Assembly (NCBI GenBank): GCA_037042185.1
Contig: JAXQJY010000030.1
Span: 558,001 to 622,000, forward strand
DNA from: Sordariomycetes sp. S80-01Y
Lineage: Eukaryota > Ascomycota > Sordariomycetes
Length of the DNA: 64,000 nucleotides
Direction: 5' to 3'
Positions within the stretch are counted from its first letter, which is position 1. Each line of letters starts with the position of its first letter. The notes below the pieces were generated by a model, which made no database searches, had not been told where the DNA came from, and saw nothing but the letters and a program-made list of their open reading frames with translations. Below, piece by piece: positions 34,979 to 46,388 of this stretch. A program made the translations under genes and the position numbers.

Positions 34979-36886
34979 TCAATTCCCATTCGCGGTACCG
35001 TATCCAGGCTGTTCACCGTCCCTCAGCGGCTGCTCCTCAAGCTCCTCCTTCTCTTGGACGAACGCCCGGCCCTTGACCGACACGAAACCTGTGAGGATGA
35101 TGCCGATCACGGCGCCGAGGGTCCCCAGGAATATGTTAACGGGCAGCGAGTTGCCGTGGAATTCATGGTAGACTAGAGAGTCCAGGCCTGTCTGGGCGAG
35201 GTTGGTGATTCCGGAAATGCAGACCACTGTCCCGTAGATGCGTCCAAAGGTCGCGAACCCAAAGACCTTAGCGGCGTAGTCGCTATCTAGGTTAGCCTAG
35301 CGCAGGAGAATATAGAGAACTAGAAGGGTTACTCACGAGATGGCGGAGTAGTAGAGGGGCCGGAAGAGCACAAAGACGAGGACCGTCGCATAACCAGCCC
35401 ACAAAGCGGGAATGCAGTTCAGCACACCAATAGTGATAATGAACAATGTCAGCAAGCCGGCAATCATGGCCACGCTAAGATTGTTCAGAAGAAGCCCAAT
35501 GAATGGTGTAGCGATGATGCCGCCGATTGGCAATGCAGCGTCGAAGAAGTGGTTGATGTCCTCTGCTTGGTCCTCCGATCCAAGCATGTACTTGTACTGG
35601 GACCTAATGGTCGCAATGAAGTAATTCATCCTGAACATCTGGGTGGCCGTCAGGGCCAGGATTAGGATATACCAAGGCGTACGCATCTGTTTGTGGAACG
35701 GCATGCCGTGAAGAACGCCCCAGACACCACTGGCCTGCTGGATTCCTTCTTCGGCCTTGACTCGCTCTTCCCGCTGCTCAGCATCGCCGAAGAATTCCTC
35801 GATCTGCTCCAATCTTTCTTGCCGCCTCCCGGCGCGAGCGCTCTGGACACGCGCCAGCTCTTCGTCGTCGGATATCTCGTGGTCCGATGAATGGACATCT
35901 CCGGAAGGATCCTGTGCTATTTCGATCTTCTTCTCCAGCTCAGGGACTGTGTCGTAGGCGTTCGTGGGCATGAGCAGCAGCTCCGTGGTGAGGATGAAGA
36001 ACGGCACGATCAGATACAGGAAGAAAAAGCGTGCCGGCGAGAAGCTTCCCTCGGACTTTTCGTATGCCACCCGATAGAACAAGAAGACAGCTGCCGATGC
36101 ATCGAAGGCGCCGGTGACAAGAGCGACGATGAGACCAGAATGCTTCGGAAATGAGTTGGCCAGCTCAAAACTCGGCACAAACAGGTATGTACCGCCCAAG
36201 GCAAATAGGATGTTGCCAGCAATCAAGCCTGGGAAATCGGGAATCGTGAATGAAAGTGCCATGAGGAGCGTCGCTATGGCCAGGAGGCCGCTGGAGATGA
36301 TCCAGCAGAACCGTCGCCCATATCGGTCGAGAGTGGCCCCAGCGAGTAGGGAACCCATGTTCGCAGTTATGGAAGCCACGACGAAGAACAGATTAAGGCG
36401 TATATTCTGCGCTTCACATGGCTCGGTTGCGTCGTACCTGGAAAAGGCGGACCCGACTCGCGAAGTTTCCTCGCATAGATCCTGATACACGCCCTCTGCT
36501 ATTAAAACTGGCTTCAATGCAGCGAAGCCAAAAACAATACCCGAGGCTAGCCAATTGGCTACGATAGCAGCAAAGACCTGCGCTGCGAATCAGTCAGTGG
36601 ATTGCCTGCGACGTTAGGACGTATTCCCTGTCTTACCTGCTCGCTTCAGGTTGGAAACCTTGTAGCCAGCATCGCGCTGCTGGGGTTCATCCGTCAGTAG
36701 ATCGACGGGAGCATAATTCAACCGTCGCCATTCGGAAAGCTTGTTGTCTTCTGGGACTTCGTTCGTGCTTTGCTGCGGTGACCACAGCAGGGAAGCGCGC
36801 TCCTCATCGCCCTGGGGATCCTTCACTCCGGCAGGACCCTCATAATCATGGCCATCGGTCTGCGTCACATGCTGTGCGAGAGACAT
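34979..36886 (-). CDS. MFS transporter (SLC43/Fmp42-like)
   Basis: Three exons on the minus strand, 36886..36637, 36582..35337 and 35282..34979, give 599 residues. The joints restore AAQVFAAIVANWLASGIVFGF at the first span and AISDYAAKVFGFATFG in a late loop, both typical of the LAT3/SLC43-like branch with yeast Fmp42. About 12 membrane segments are visible, with the MFS motif LDRYGRRF after span 2. A long, highly charged cytosolic loop between spans 6 and 7 contains many Glu, Asp and Arg residues (about 65 residues). The N-terminal 80 residues are hydrophilic. Animal members carry large neutral amino acids; the fungal cargo is not known. The start at 36886 is the first in-frame ATG. Confidence 0.87.
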
Positions 36887-37882
36887 CAAGGCCACGAGTC
36901 AAAGACGCCGCTGGACGTCTTCAATGCCGATGAGTATTCAACAGGACTCGCCCAACGACTCGACGGCAGGCTTGGCGATTGGGGTGACCACAGCTTGCCC
37001 ACACAATAAATAATCGAGAGCGGGAGAAAAGAGCTGGCCGAGACGAAAGCAAGAGAACTTCAAGGAAGAGGCACGATAAGACTCTTATCAAGGCTCCGGA
37101 GACAGCACCATGAACACGCAGTCGTGTGACCGAGGGAGCTGCAAAAGCTGCATCAGGTTGCATTGGTCGTGCTTCTGTCGACGCAGTTTTGGCAGGAAAA
37201 TCGGAACATCACATGATATTGACAGCGACTATGATGTAAATGAAGCATCACAGAGTCTGGACCTGGATATTGTGGGTACTTGCGCGCGTTAACAAGCTGC
37301 CAACGCAGTGCCTCTCTGTACCAATGCAGCGCATTTGGCTGTGGAGAAAACATCGGTGAAGGAGGTGGGAATCTTCGAGAAGGGTCGAAGTTGACTCCAT
37401 CACCACCACACACGTAGACTTGCATTTCAATTCCAACGGCCAAGCAAAACATGCGCGAGCACCAAGCTTTTATCTTGGCCAACGACAGAAACATAGTCCC
37501 GCGCTAGTGGCTTGACTGCTTTGCTTCGCCCCGCACGCATCGTGATGTCCCGAGATTGGCTATCGCGGGGAAACGGACTCCCGTTGACAGGACCGAGTCG
37601 CGGTCGTCAAGTCGTCCTCCTCGGTGCTTCCACTACCGAACTCTGGACCCCAACCATGCACCACCTCCGCTTCTTCTCCAAATGTCGCGAGCCTAAAGTC
37701 AATTGATGTTCCTTATTGGAGGGGCTATACAACCCCCGAGCTTCCAAGACTCTGGATCAGGGTCAGGTCCACGTTGTCGTGGGCGTGGCAGGGCCGGGAT
37801 GTGGATTAAATAGATCGTTATCCGTTCTCCTGGACGGTTGGTTCGCCTTGTACCACCGTCTTTGAGTTTTCAAGCAGAGAAA
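36887..37882. other. Divergent promoter region, MFS carrier / GH35
   Basis: No gene seen. A GCGGGG motif at about 37565 fits the CreA/Cre1 carbon-repression consensus (SYGGRG), and an AT-rich ATTAAATA at 37805-37812 is about 70 bp before the GH35 start. Confidence 0.45.
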
Positions 37883-40800
37883 ATGCGCTTCTCCAAGTCT
37901 GTGCTGGCCGCCGCCAGCCTGGTGTCCTTGGCTGCTCCAGTAGCTGCGCAAGGGGACGACGGCGAGTGGCCTGTCCTCGACAATGGTCTTACCGACATTG
38001 TCCAATGGTATGAGAGAGATGCCGCGAGTGTCGAGAAAGGCTGACGATGATGCCCAGGGACCACTACAGTTATTATGTCAATGGCGAGCGTCTCTTCATC
38101 TTCTCTGGCGAGGTATGCGGTATGCTATTTGGGCCCCCACGATGCTAATAAGTGCTAGTTCCATCCTTGGAGGTATCCTGTGCCTGAGCTGTGGAGAGAC
38201 TTGCTCGAGAAGGTCAAGGCTGCGGGGTGAGTGACTAGTCCCAGGATATTTGGCCATCCTAACCTGCCTAGCTTCAACACTTTCTCCATTTACAACTCAT
38301 GGGGTTACCACAGTGCATCTCCCGATGCCCTTGACTTCGAGAATGGAGGCCACGACTTCTCCTCGATCTTGACGCTGGCTAAGGAGCTTGGCATGTATGT
38401 CATCATACGTCCTGGCCCGTACGTCAATGCCGAAGCGAATGCTGGTGGTTTCCCACTGTGGCTCACGACCGGCGAGTACGGCTCGCTTCGAAACGATGAC
38501 GAACGCTACACCGAGGCTTGGACTCCGTACTGGGAGAAGATATCCAGCATCGTCGAGCCTCACCTCATCACCAACGGGGGCAACGTCTTGATGTTCCAGA
38601 TCGAGAACGAGCTTAACGGCCAGTGGAAGGACATTGAAGATCGCGTGCTCAACCCCACCATCGCCAATTACATGCAACTTCTTCAGGACAGTGCGCGCGA
38701 AAGCGGCATTGACGTGCCCCTGGCTCACAACGCACCCAACATGAACGGATTTTCCTGGTCGAGGGACTTCTCCAATGCTACTGGAAACGTCGATGTTGTC
38801 GGTCTCGACAGCTACCCGTCCTGCTGGAGTTGCAATCTCAGCGAGTGTACGGGCACAAACGGCGAATATGTGCCGTACCAGACCATCGAGTACTTTACGT
38901 ACTTCACAATCCAGTCCCCTTCGCAACCCAACTTCATGCCCGAGTTCCAAGGAGGGTCTTACAATCCTTGGGGCGGACCTCAGGGTGGCTGCCCGACGGA
39001 CATCGGCGCAGACTTCGCTAATCTCTTCTACCGCGACCTGATCTACCAGCAAGTCACCGCGATATCACTTTACATGCTGTTTGGTGGTACCAACTGGGGC
39101 CACTCAGCCTGCCCGGTCGTTGCCACCAGCTACGACTACTCTTCACCCGTGTCGGAGAACCGCCAGCTGTGGAGCAAGTTCTACGAGACCAAGCTTATCG
39201 TCCTCTTCACCAAGGTGGCGCACGATCTGGCCTACACCGAGCGTGTCGGCAACGGCACCATGTACACGGACAACAAGAAGATCAGGACGGCCGAACTTCG
39301 CAACCCCGACACGGACTCCGCATTCTACGTCGTGTTGCACGCGACGTCCAGCTCTGGCTCGACCGAGCGTTTCAAGCTTGATGTTACTACGTCAGAGGGC
39401 AATATGACGATTCCTCAATTCGGCAACGCAATCACCATAGATGGCCATCAGTCCAAGATTCTCGTCACAGACTTCAAATTTGGCGACAAGAAGCTGATCT
39501 ATTCGACCGCCGAGGTGCTCAGCTACGCTATCATTGACGGCAAGGAGGTGCTGGCGCTCTGGCTCCCCGAGGGTGAGGCCGGTGAGTTCAAGGTCAAGGC
39601 GGATACCGCCGCCGAGCTCTTCAGTGCTGCGGAGGAAGATACCGTCGCTCTGTACGAAGATGATACCGGCTTCACTGTCTCCTATGTTCAATCGAAGGGC
39701 ACAAACATTGTCGAGCTAGATGATGGCGCTCGCATCCTCATGCTCGATCGCGAGGCTGCTTACCGCTTCTGGGCTCCGAACCTGGACATTCAGGATCCGT
39801 TTGCTCCAGTCGACAACAACAGTAATTAAACCCGCATGTTGGCTTGGATAGCCGTGCTAATCATGACAGTCTTTGTTCAGGGGCCATACCTCGTCCGCTC
39901 TGCCAAGTACGAGAAGGAGAAGAAGGCACTCCATCTCACTGGTGATGAAGAAAAGGCCAGGGAGATCACAATTTTCGCTCCCAAGCACCTATGTTCGATC
40001 ACCTGGAATGGCGACAAGGTCCCTATCGAGTCCCACAACGGCAATATGTACACTGTGTCGATCAAGGGTCCGTCCGACTTCGAACTCCCAGCCCTCGGTG
40101 GCTGGAAATGGACCGACAGCCTTCCAGAGCTTGCGCCTAATTACACCACAAGCAAGGATGTCTGGGTAGTTGCGGATAACGACGAGACTCCTAACCCCGT
40201 GAAGCCGGCTGACAATAACCCCGTCCTCTATGTGGACGACTACAAGATCCACTACGGCAACCACCTTTACCACGCCACCTTCCCCTCCACCAACGAGGCA
40301 CCGACTGGTGTGTTCTTGAACCTGACGGGTGGGTTTGCCTTTGGGTACTCTGTATGGGTAAACTCGGACTACATCGGCTCATACTACGGTCTTTCGTACG
40401 AAAAGTCCCACTGGGGCACCTTCTCCTTCGACAACGCCACGCTAAAGGAGGACGGCGACAACATTCTCCTTGTGCTGATGGATCAGTCTGGTCACGAGCT
40501 CCGTGAGGCGGCTACTGAGCCCCGTGGCATCAGCAACGCGACTCTTGTTGGTCCTGGCAGCGAGTACAGCTTCAAGGAGTGGAAGATTGCCGGCAACGCT
40601 GGACGTGAGGAGAACATAGACCCCATGCGCGGTCCTATGAATGAGGGCGGCCTCTACGCCGAGCGTGTCGGCATGCACCTCCCAGGCTACCCCGATGAGA
40701 ACTGGGATGAGCTGGACTCCGAGACTCTCATCGTGCCCTCCTCCGGCGTCCGAGCTTTCCGCACCACGGTGGATCTGGACGTCCCTTCAGACCTCGACGT

Positions 40801-41143
40801 GTCGATCTCGTTCCGCCTCACTTCCACGGCCGACGACTCCTTCGAGCCCACAGACCCAGCCTACAGCAACCAGCTCCGCGCCCTTCTATTCGTCAACGGA
40901 TACCAATATGGTCGCTTCAGTCCCTACATTGGTCACCAGATTGACTTCCCCGTGCCCCCTGGGATTCTTGACTACCACGGCGAGAACACCATTGCCGTCA
41001 CGGTCTGGAGTCAGTCGAACGAGGGCGTGGAGATGAAGGTTGAGTGGAACCTGGATTATGTTCACACAAGTAGCTTCGACATGGGCTTTGACAGTGCCGA
41101 GCTAAGGCCAGGGTGGACTGAGGAGCGATTGAAGTATGCGTAG
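37883..41143 (+). CDS. GH35 beta-galactosidase, secreted
   Basis: Five exons, 37883..38007, 38058..38112, 38159..38226, 38272..39821 and 39870..41143, give 1023 residues, the usual size of fungal GH35 enzymes. A signal peptide covers about residues 1-21 (ending APVAAQ). The small 5' exons rebuild [32 protein letters not shown], the conserved start of the barrel. The acid/base is Glu196 in [10 protein letters not shown] and the nucleophile is Glu307 in MPEFQGGS. Downstream beta domains follow, with several N-glycosylation sequons. The fourth intron has a GTAATT donor and an acceptor just before 39870, giving [14 protein letters not shown]. The enzyme removes terminal beta-galactose from plant galactans or xyloglucan side chains and fits functionally with the GH12 gene elsewhere in the window. 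Confidence 0.95.
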
Positions 41144-41572
41144 AGTTTGAGCGTTAGCAGGGCGCCAAAAGAAAAGTTTCCGCAGAGCCGTTTCCAAAAC
41201 AAAGTCCAATCCGTGCCTGCTACAAATTTTTGACAAATCTGCCCGATTTTTAAGCCGAAGATGATGGATCCTTTCAGGGCATTAAAAGTGACGAGCGAGG
41301 CATGTACCTAGAACACGCCAATTTATAGAAGTCTGATGTAGGGTAGCAGGAGGAGAGGGATAAAGATTTAAACACTTGCCGAAACTGCGCTCCGAACTTC
41401 TCCTCACCATCGACAGCAACGGACTCCACCCGCCATGACGTGAAGCAGCTTTCATCCGGCGGGCTTTCGCCGCGGGGCTTCCATCGCAAAGTGTCTTTTT
41501 ACAACCTCTTCAAACCGACAGGGCGATTCTCCTGCAATCTGACTCAGGCGCGCGCACACGACGACCGCGAAA
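41144..41572. other. Intergenic; promoter of the fusion gene
   Basis: GH35 3' flank and upstream region of the next gene on the same strand. Nothing else seen. Confidence 0.65.
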
Positions 41573-43186
41573 ATGTCCACCCCCGGCATCCTCTACGTCT
41601 CAATGCAGCCCAAGCCCGGGCTGTCCATCGACCAGTTCCACGAGTGGTACAACAACGAGCACGGACCGACCCGCCTGCGCCTCCCGGACATCTTCGGCAA
41701 CGGCCTGCGATACCGCGCGATTGACGGCGAGAAGCCCGAGTACATGGCCGTCTACGACGTGAAGTCTATGCACGATCTGGAGACGGAGCGCTACTTGTCG
41801 CTGAGAGCCAATCGATCTGACAGGGAGGCCCGCACCATTGCCGAAGTTGACGTTGTGAGATACTTCTGGGATCTGGTACATACCAAGGCCGTTGAGGGCT
41901 TTAAGGGTCCTGAAGAACTGTCGGATGCTGAAACGCTGGGGCGCACCTGTGTTGCAGTGACAATTACGCCCACCGAAGCCGAGGGCGCGAGTGAGGAATA
42001 CCAGAAGTGGTACGTCGAGGAACACGCTGAGATGCTGTCCAAGGTGCCCGGCTGGCTGCGGTCACGCCTCTTCGTGACATCCAAGGTCGAGAGCGGCCAG
42101 ACAAAGAGAACGTACTTTGCTCTGCACGATTACGCCAAGCAGAATGGACTGGGAGGCCCTGAACACAAAGCTTCCATGGACACGCCCTGGAGGACGAAGG
42201 TGTTCGATAAATGCGTCGCGTCAAAGGGGCGCAGAACCTTTGCCCTGTTCTACGTCTTTGGACCCGCGCCTAGAGACTTGTCACACTTGGCGCAACTGCC
42301 TGCCTCGGCTGACTTCAGGCCTCCGGACAGGAAGACGCACACCCAGCCAGGCGTCATCCCATGTATCGACTCCTACATCACCACACCTGATGGCTTGTCG
42401 ATACCGTACCGTTTGGAGGGCAACCCATCGGATGATGCGCCAACGGTGGCTCTCTGCAACTCCTTGCTCACATCTCTTGACATGTGGGACCCCTTCGTTG
42501 CGATCTTGAAGAAGCAGCGGTCCGATCTGCGAATCCTGCGATACGACCACCGCGGGCGGAATGAGATTCCGCAACCACCAGTGGCAGCAACGTTGAGTGC
42601 CGTGACAGCCGACGTCGCCACGATCCTGGACGCGTTGAGAATCCCGAAGCTTGAGGCGCTGATTGGCGTTTCGATGGGCGGCGCGACAACGCTAAACTTT
42701 GCTCTTCAGCATCCAGACCGTTTGAAGAAGTTCATCGCTTGCGACTTCAACACCTCGTCCAGCGACGCCAACACGCAGACCTGGAAGGACCGGATCGCGG
42801 TTGCGGAAGGGGACGGCGGCAAAGGCATCGGCAAGCTTGCAGAGCAGACCGTGTCGCGCTGGTTCCATCCCTCATCGATGGAAGACCCGCAGGTCGTGGA
42901 GTGGATGACGGATATGGTTGCGGCGAACAACGTTCAGGGCTTTGCCAACGGTTGCACCGTGCTTTGGAACTACGACCTCAAGCCCCAGATGGGCAGCTGC
43001 AAAGTGCCTGGGCTCTTCGTAGTAGGGGAGGGAGACGGAAAGGGGGCCCTCGTCAAGGCTATGGACGGGTTCAAGGACAAGCTCGGCGAGGGAGGGGCTG
43101 AGCTGAAGATTGTCCCTAATGCTGGGCATCTTCCAATGTGTGAGGAGCCTCAGGGCTTTTGGGAAGCTATCAAGGGCTTTTTGTGA
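41573..43186 (+). CDS. Fusion: tandem dimeric alpha/beta-barrel (EthD-like) plus alpha/beta hydrolase
   Basis: A single intronless frame of 537 residues. The first part (about residues 1-230) contains two ferredoxin-like dimeric alpha/beta-barrel halves: MSTPGILYVSMQPKPG...FHEWYNNEHGPTR at the start and GRTCVAVTITPTEA...YQKWYVEEHAEMLSKVPGW near residues 125-165, both with the E-H motif typical of EthD-like proteins. The second part (about 265-537) is an alpha/beta hydrolase resembling 3-oxoadipate enol-lactonases: ILRYDHRGR, nucleophile Ser367 in GVSMGG, an Asp near residue 487 (GEGDG) and His519 in NAGHLP. The triad therefore looks complete. The likely role is an oxidation or isomerisation step coupled to lactone or ester hydrolysis in breakdown of an aromatic or polyketide-like compound. 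That is inference; no substrate is known. A Zn2Cys6 gene follows 435 bp downstream. Confidence 0.88.
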   Translation: MSTPGILYVSMQPKPGLSIDQFHEWYNNEHGPTRLRLPDIFGNGLRYRAIDGEKPEYMAVYDVKSMHDLETERYLSLRANRSDREARTIAEVDVVRYFWDLVHTKAVEGFKGPEELSDAETLGRTCVAVTITPTEAEGASEEYQKWYVEEHAEMLSKVPGWLRSRLFVTSKVESGQTKRTYFALHDYAKQNGLGGPEHKASMDTPWRTKVFDKCVASKGRRTFALFYVFGPAPRDLSHLAQLPASADFRPPDRKTHTQPGVIPCIDSYITTPDGLSIPYRLEGNPSDDAPTVALCNSLLTSLDMWDPFVAILKKQRSDLRILRYDHRGRNEIPQPPVAATLSAVTADVATILDALRIPKLEALIGVSMGGATTLNFALQHPDRLKKFIACDFNTSSSDANTQTWKDRIAVAEGDGGKGIGKLAEQTVSRWFHPSSMEDPQVVEWMTDMVAANNVQGFANGCTVLWNYDLKPQMGSCKVPGLFVVGEGDGKGALVKAMDGFKDKLGEGGAELKIVPNAGHLPMCEEPQGFWEAIKGFL

Positions 43187-43621
43187 TTACCCAGGAACAG
43201 ATAGATAATTAAATATCGAAACAAGCTTATCAAAGACACCTCTAGCACGCTCTGTTCACTTCGCAAGCGGACTAAGACCTCAGTGCCGGAGCGGGATCCG
43301 GAGTTGCAGACTGAACGGCCCCGCTTTTGCGGGCTTCAGTGTGGAATCTGCCCAAGCTGACTCTCCCACCCCTATGTAACCTCTATTACCTGCTCCAAGT
43401 CTTCAAGGTTATCTGTAAAAAAGCTCAGCATCTTTCATTCCTCCCGCCTGCAGGAGTGGAAAGGTCGCCCGGACCTTTGCCAACGAACAAGCCACCCCCC
43501 CGGCTCCGGAGTAAGCTTACACAAAGCCTCCGACCGAAAGCCTCCGGTCTTCCCTCAACAGAAACCTCTCGTCTCACTTTCGCTCGCCTCCCTTATCCCC
43601 TCATGATCAGAAGCAGCCAGA
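43187..43621. promoter_or_regulatory. Spacer/promoter with CGG triplets upstream of Zn2Cys6 gene
   Basis: A CGG-N3-CCG inverted repeat is at 43292-43300, and two closer CGG/CCG pairs lie at about 43316-43323 and 43501-43508. These could serve the downstream regulator's own control. No gene in the stretch. Confidence 0.35.
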
Positions 43622-44785
43622 ATGCCTCCGACCGCGCGTCTGCACCCTTCCCAGGTGCGCTCATCGTGCGAGCGCTGCCGGCGACACAAGCTGCGCTGTA
43701 AACGCGAGCCGGCCACCGCGGTCCAGTGCAGCACCTGTCTGCGCCTCGGCCACGAGTGCGTCTCGGGCCAGCAGCGCAAGGTCGGGAGGCCGATGAAGAG
43801 AGGCAAGGATCTGGTGGCGGTGCGAGGCTCTTCGCTCGCGCAGCTGGATCGAGAGATACAGCTGCTGGTGCCCCAGACGGAGCCGCAGCACTTCGACTGG
43901 ATGTTCGACGAGGGCGCGCATCTCTTCCCTAACCCGACCTGGGACCAGGCGCTGGCCTCTTTCAATGACGCTTCCCTGCTGCCGGAGCTCTCACTGCCCG
44001 GAAAGGATGACTTCCTTACGATTCGGACGCCGGATGTGCATTTTGCGACTTTGTCGAGGCTGAACTGCCGACTTAACGCTGCATCCAACGTCTTCGACAA
44101 AGCCTCTGCCAACGGTGTCACCCTGGACGGCCTTGTCTGGGGGATGTGCATCGACGAGGGAGACATGAAAACACCGCTTGGGAGACATGGCCTCAAGGTT
44201 CTTCTCGAAACAGCCCAGGAGTTCTTGAAAGCCATCCGTGCTATCCACCAGAAGGTCGGCATCCACCTGCGCCCGTCCACCTCCGAGGACCCCTTCGCCG
44301 ACCCGAGCCCTTCCGTGGAGTTGCAGAAGGTCGACTCACCGACGGCCTTTCTCGTCATATCGTGCTTCTCGCAGGTTCTCAAGATCCTTGAGCTAGTCTA
44401 CGTGATCATAACGACGCGCTTCTACCAACCCTCGGTGCTCAACCCGGGTCCGCCGCAGTATGTCATCCCCTCAACCATCTCCTTCGCCGACGTCAACATC
44501 CCGGACTTCACTACGCAGATGTCCGTGTTCAGTGAGATGAGCCGCCACCTGTTGGTTCAGATGATGCTGGTGCTCGGTCTCCCTGGGACGAGGTGGCCCG
44601 GTGGCACGGCCTGGAACGGGCTGCTGCAAGATGACAAGTACAGAAATATGCTCAACGACGAGCTCGGCTGTGCTTCTGATGGCTTGTGGACGAGACGACC
44701 GGCGAACGTGTTGGCCATGATGAACACAGCACGAGAGATGATCTTGGTACAATCTATGTCAGGCTACACCTTTCCACCCGTCTAG
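43622..44785 (+). CDS. Short Zn2Cys6 transcription factor
   Basis: A single exon encodes 387 residues. The zinc cluster has cysteines at residues 16, 19, 26, 36, 39 and 46, with a longer gap between the third and fourth (REPATAVQ) than in most members. A basic stretch follows (KVGRPMKRGK). The large fungal-specific middle domain is not recognisable. The C-terminal half instead carries a hydrophobic helical stretch (FLVISCFSQVLKILELVYVIIT) like that in compact pathway-specific regulators of the AflR kind. It lies directly downstream of the fusion hydrolase on the same strand and is convergent with the cytochrome gene (about 70 bp between the stops). Local control of the fusion gene is plausible but unproven. 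Confidence 0.88.
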   Translation: MPPTARLHPSQVRSSCERCRRHKLRCKREPATAVQCSTCLRLGHECVSGQQRKVGRPMKRGKDLVAVRGSSLAQLDREIQLLVPQTEPQHFDWMFDEGAHLFPNPTWDQALASFNDASLLPELSLPGKDDFLTIRTPDVHFATLSRLNCRLNAASNVFDKASANGVTLDGLVWGMCIDEGDMKTPLGRHGLKVLLETAQEFLKAIRAIHQKVGIHLRPSTSEDPFADPSPSVELQKVDSPTAFLVISCFSQVLKILELVYVIITTRFYQPSVLNPGPPQYVIPSTISFADVNIPDFTTQMSVFSEMSRHLLVQMMLVLGLPGTRWPGGTAWNGLLQDDKYRNMLNDELGCASDGLWTRRPANVLAMMNTAREMILVQSMSGYTFPPV

Positions 44786-44854
44786 TGAGGGATGCCATTC
44801 TCTTCGCAGACGTAATTTCCTCCTCTCAACCCCTGGGTACCACCATTCCTACAT

Positions 44855-45576
44855 TTAGTGCCTGAAAGTCACATTACCCGGCCCGGATGGGAAAACCTCG
44901 TCGAACCTCTCCTCCTGCGCGTCCAGCAAGCTCCAGCTCCAGAAGCCGAACAGATCGTGGATCATCACCGGGCTGGCCTCATCATCCGGCGTGGTCGGCG
45001 GCTCGCTCGAGTACGCAAACGCAAACGGCACCGACTCGGCAGCGGGATCGAGGGCGACTTCCGTGCCCCCCTTGACCCAGGTGCTGCAGCCTTCGCAAAC
45101 CGTGGTGGTCTTCCAGTGGGTTTCGTTGGCCACGGTTCCAGAAAGGATGGGCGTAAAGGTTGCGTCGGGGTTTTCCAAGGGGGATGCGTATTCCCTGTTT
45201 CGCTCCGAGTCAGCATGGAATTCCTACACCATCTGAAAGAGAAGCAGAAGAACAAGATCATGATGGAGACGTGCTCTGTAATCCTGGAAGATGCGATGAC
45301 CTCCCCGGCGTTCTGCCACGTAACAGCGAGCGGCACCTCGATCATGTTGCCGCCGTAGGAGAAGCCAGCCCATCCGATCTCGACGGGGGCGACGACCTGC
45401 AAGGCGGTGCGAAAGCCCTCCTCAGCGCCCGCGGGGATGGCGAGCCGGTATACAATGCCTGACTCTTCCTCTACGTGCTCGACGAAGCAGATGTCAGACA
45501 CGTCTGGGTCGCAGTATTTGGCCGCCTGACCGGCCACCAGGGGCGCGAGGGTGAGGGCAAGAGCTGAAGTGCGCAT
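44855..45576 (-). CDS. Secreted CDH-type cytochrome (DOMON) domain protein
   Basis: Two exons on the minus strand, proposed as 45576..45275 and 45194..44855, give 213 residues. A signal peptide ends near GQA at about residue 17. The body matches the cytochrome domain of cellobiose dehydrogenase: CDPDVSDICF, TALQVVAPVEIGWAGFSYGGNM with the likely Met haem ligand, then CEGCSTW and a late MIHDLFGFW with the likely His ligand. No flavin domain or cellulose-binding module follows, so this is a stand-alone extracellular haem b protein, possibly an electron carrier for lytic polysaccharide monooxygenases or iron reduction. The splice joint is uncertain. The best reading needs a GC donor at 45274-45273; a GT donor at 45270 with an acceptor ending at 45203 keeps frame but is weaker. 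Confidence 0.82.
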
Positions 45577-46388
45577 CACGACGGTAATTCTGAAGATGTG
45601 GATATTTGGTAGGAAGTTAGAGCTTGCCAGCTAGTAGTGTATAGAGGGAGGCTTGTTCGGACTTTATACGTTTAAACACAGTCACTCGATGGTGCAAGAT
45701 GTTACTGGAACGAGCTACGATCTGCCCTCGGCATCAGCCCTTTGGCTTCGGAAGACGACCATCCTTCGCTTACCATTAATATGACCCCTGACTGTGGGGT
45801 GGAATATCGAAAACAAGCTCACTGGGACTCAAGGATCATCGTCATTGAACTCGATAGCACTCTAACGGCACAGAGCTCCGCCGCGCTGAGTGGTCCTACG
45901 ACTTTGTTAAGTAATGTTTGAGGTCGTGTCGGTGTGAAGGATTGGTGCACCCAGCTCCTGCTTTGGACCTCGCCAGTATGGGCCTTTCACGCATACTGAC
46001 ACATATAGTCAACAAAGCTCGCCGGCCACCAAACCAGGTATCAAACCGCTTCAGAAGCTCGCTGATCGACATCACGATGGACTCGGAGCTCTGTCCTTCC
46101 TCGGCGCTACTTTCATGATGCTTGGTTTGAATTATACTACGTGCGTTAATAGGGTACTCCGTCATCTATGCCCGTCGTCGTCGATCTGATGACGATCCCT
46201 TTGATCCCATGGCCTCGCAAACCAATGGCGTGCGCTGTATTGTAAATTGACAGCAGTCTACGGCCAGCCGTCCCGTCGCCTCCGTGTTCCTGGATTGAAC
46301 TCCCCCACAGCGGCGGCTTATTTCTCCCCTGATCTCGTCTCCACGCGGCGTGACGATCCCTACCCAAACTACCGACGGAAGCAAGATG
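45577..46388. other. Intergenic, no gene seen
   Basis: Promoter of the cytochrome gene and 3' flank of the 2EXR gene. Short frames here have no domains. Confidence 0.6.
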
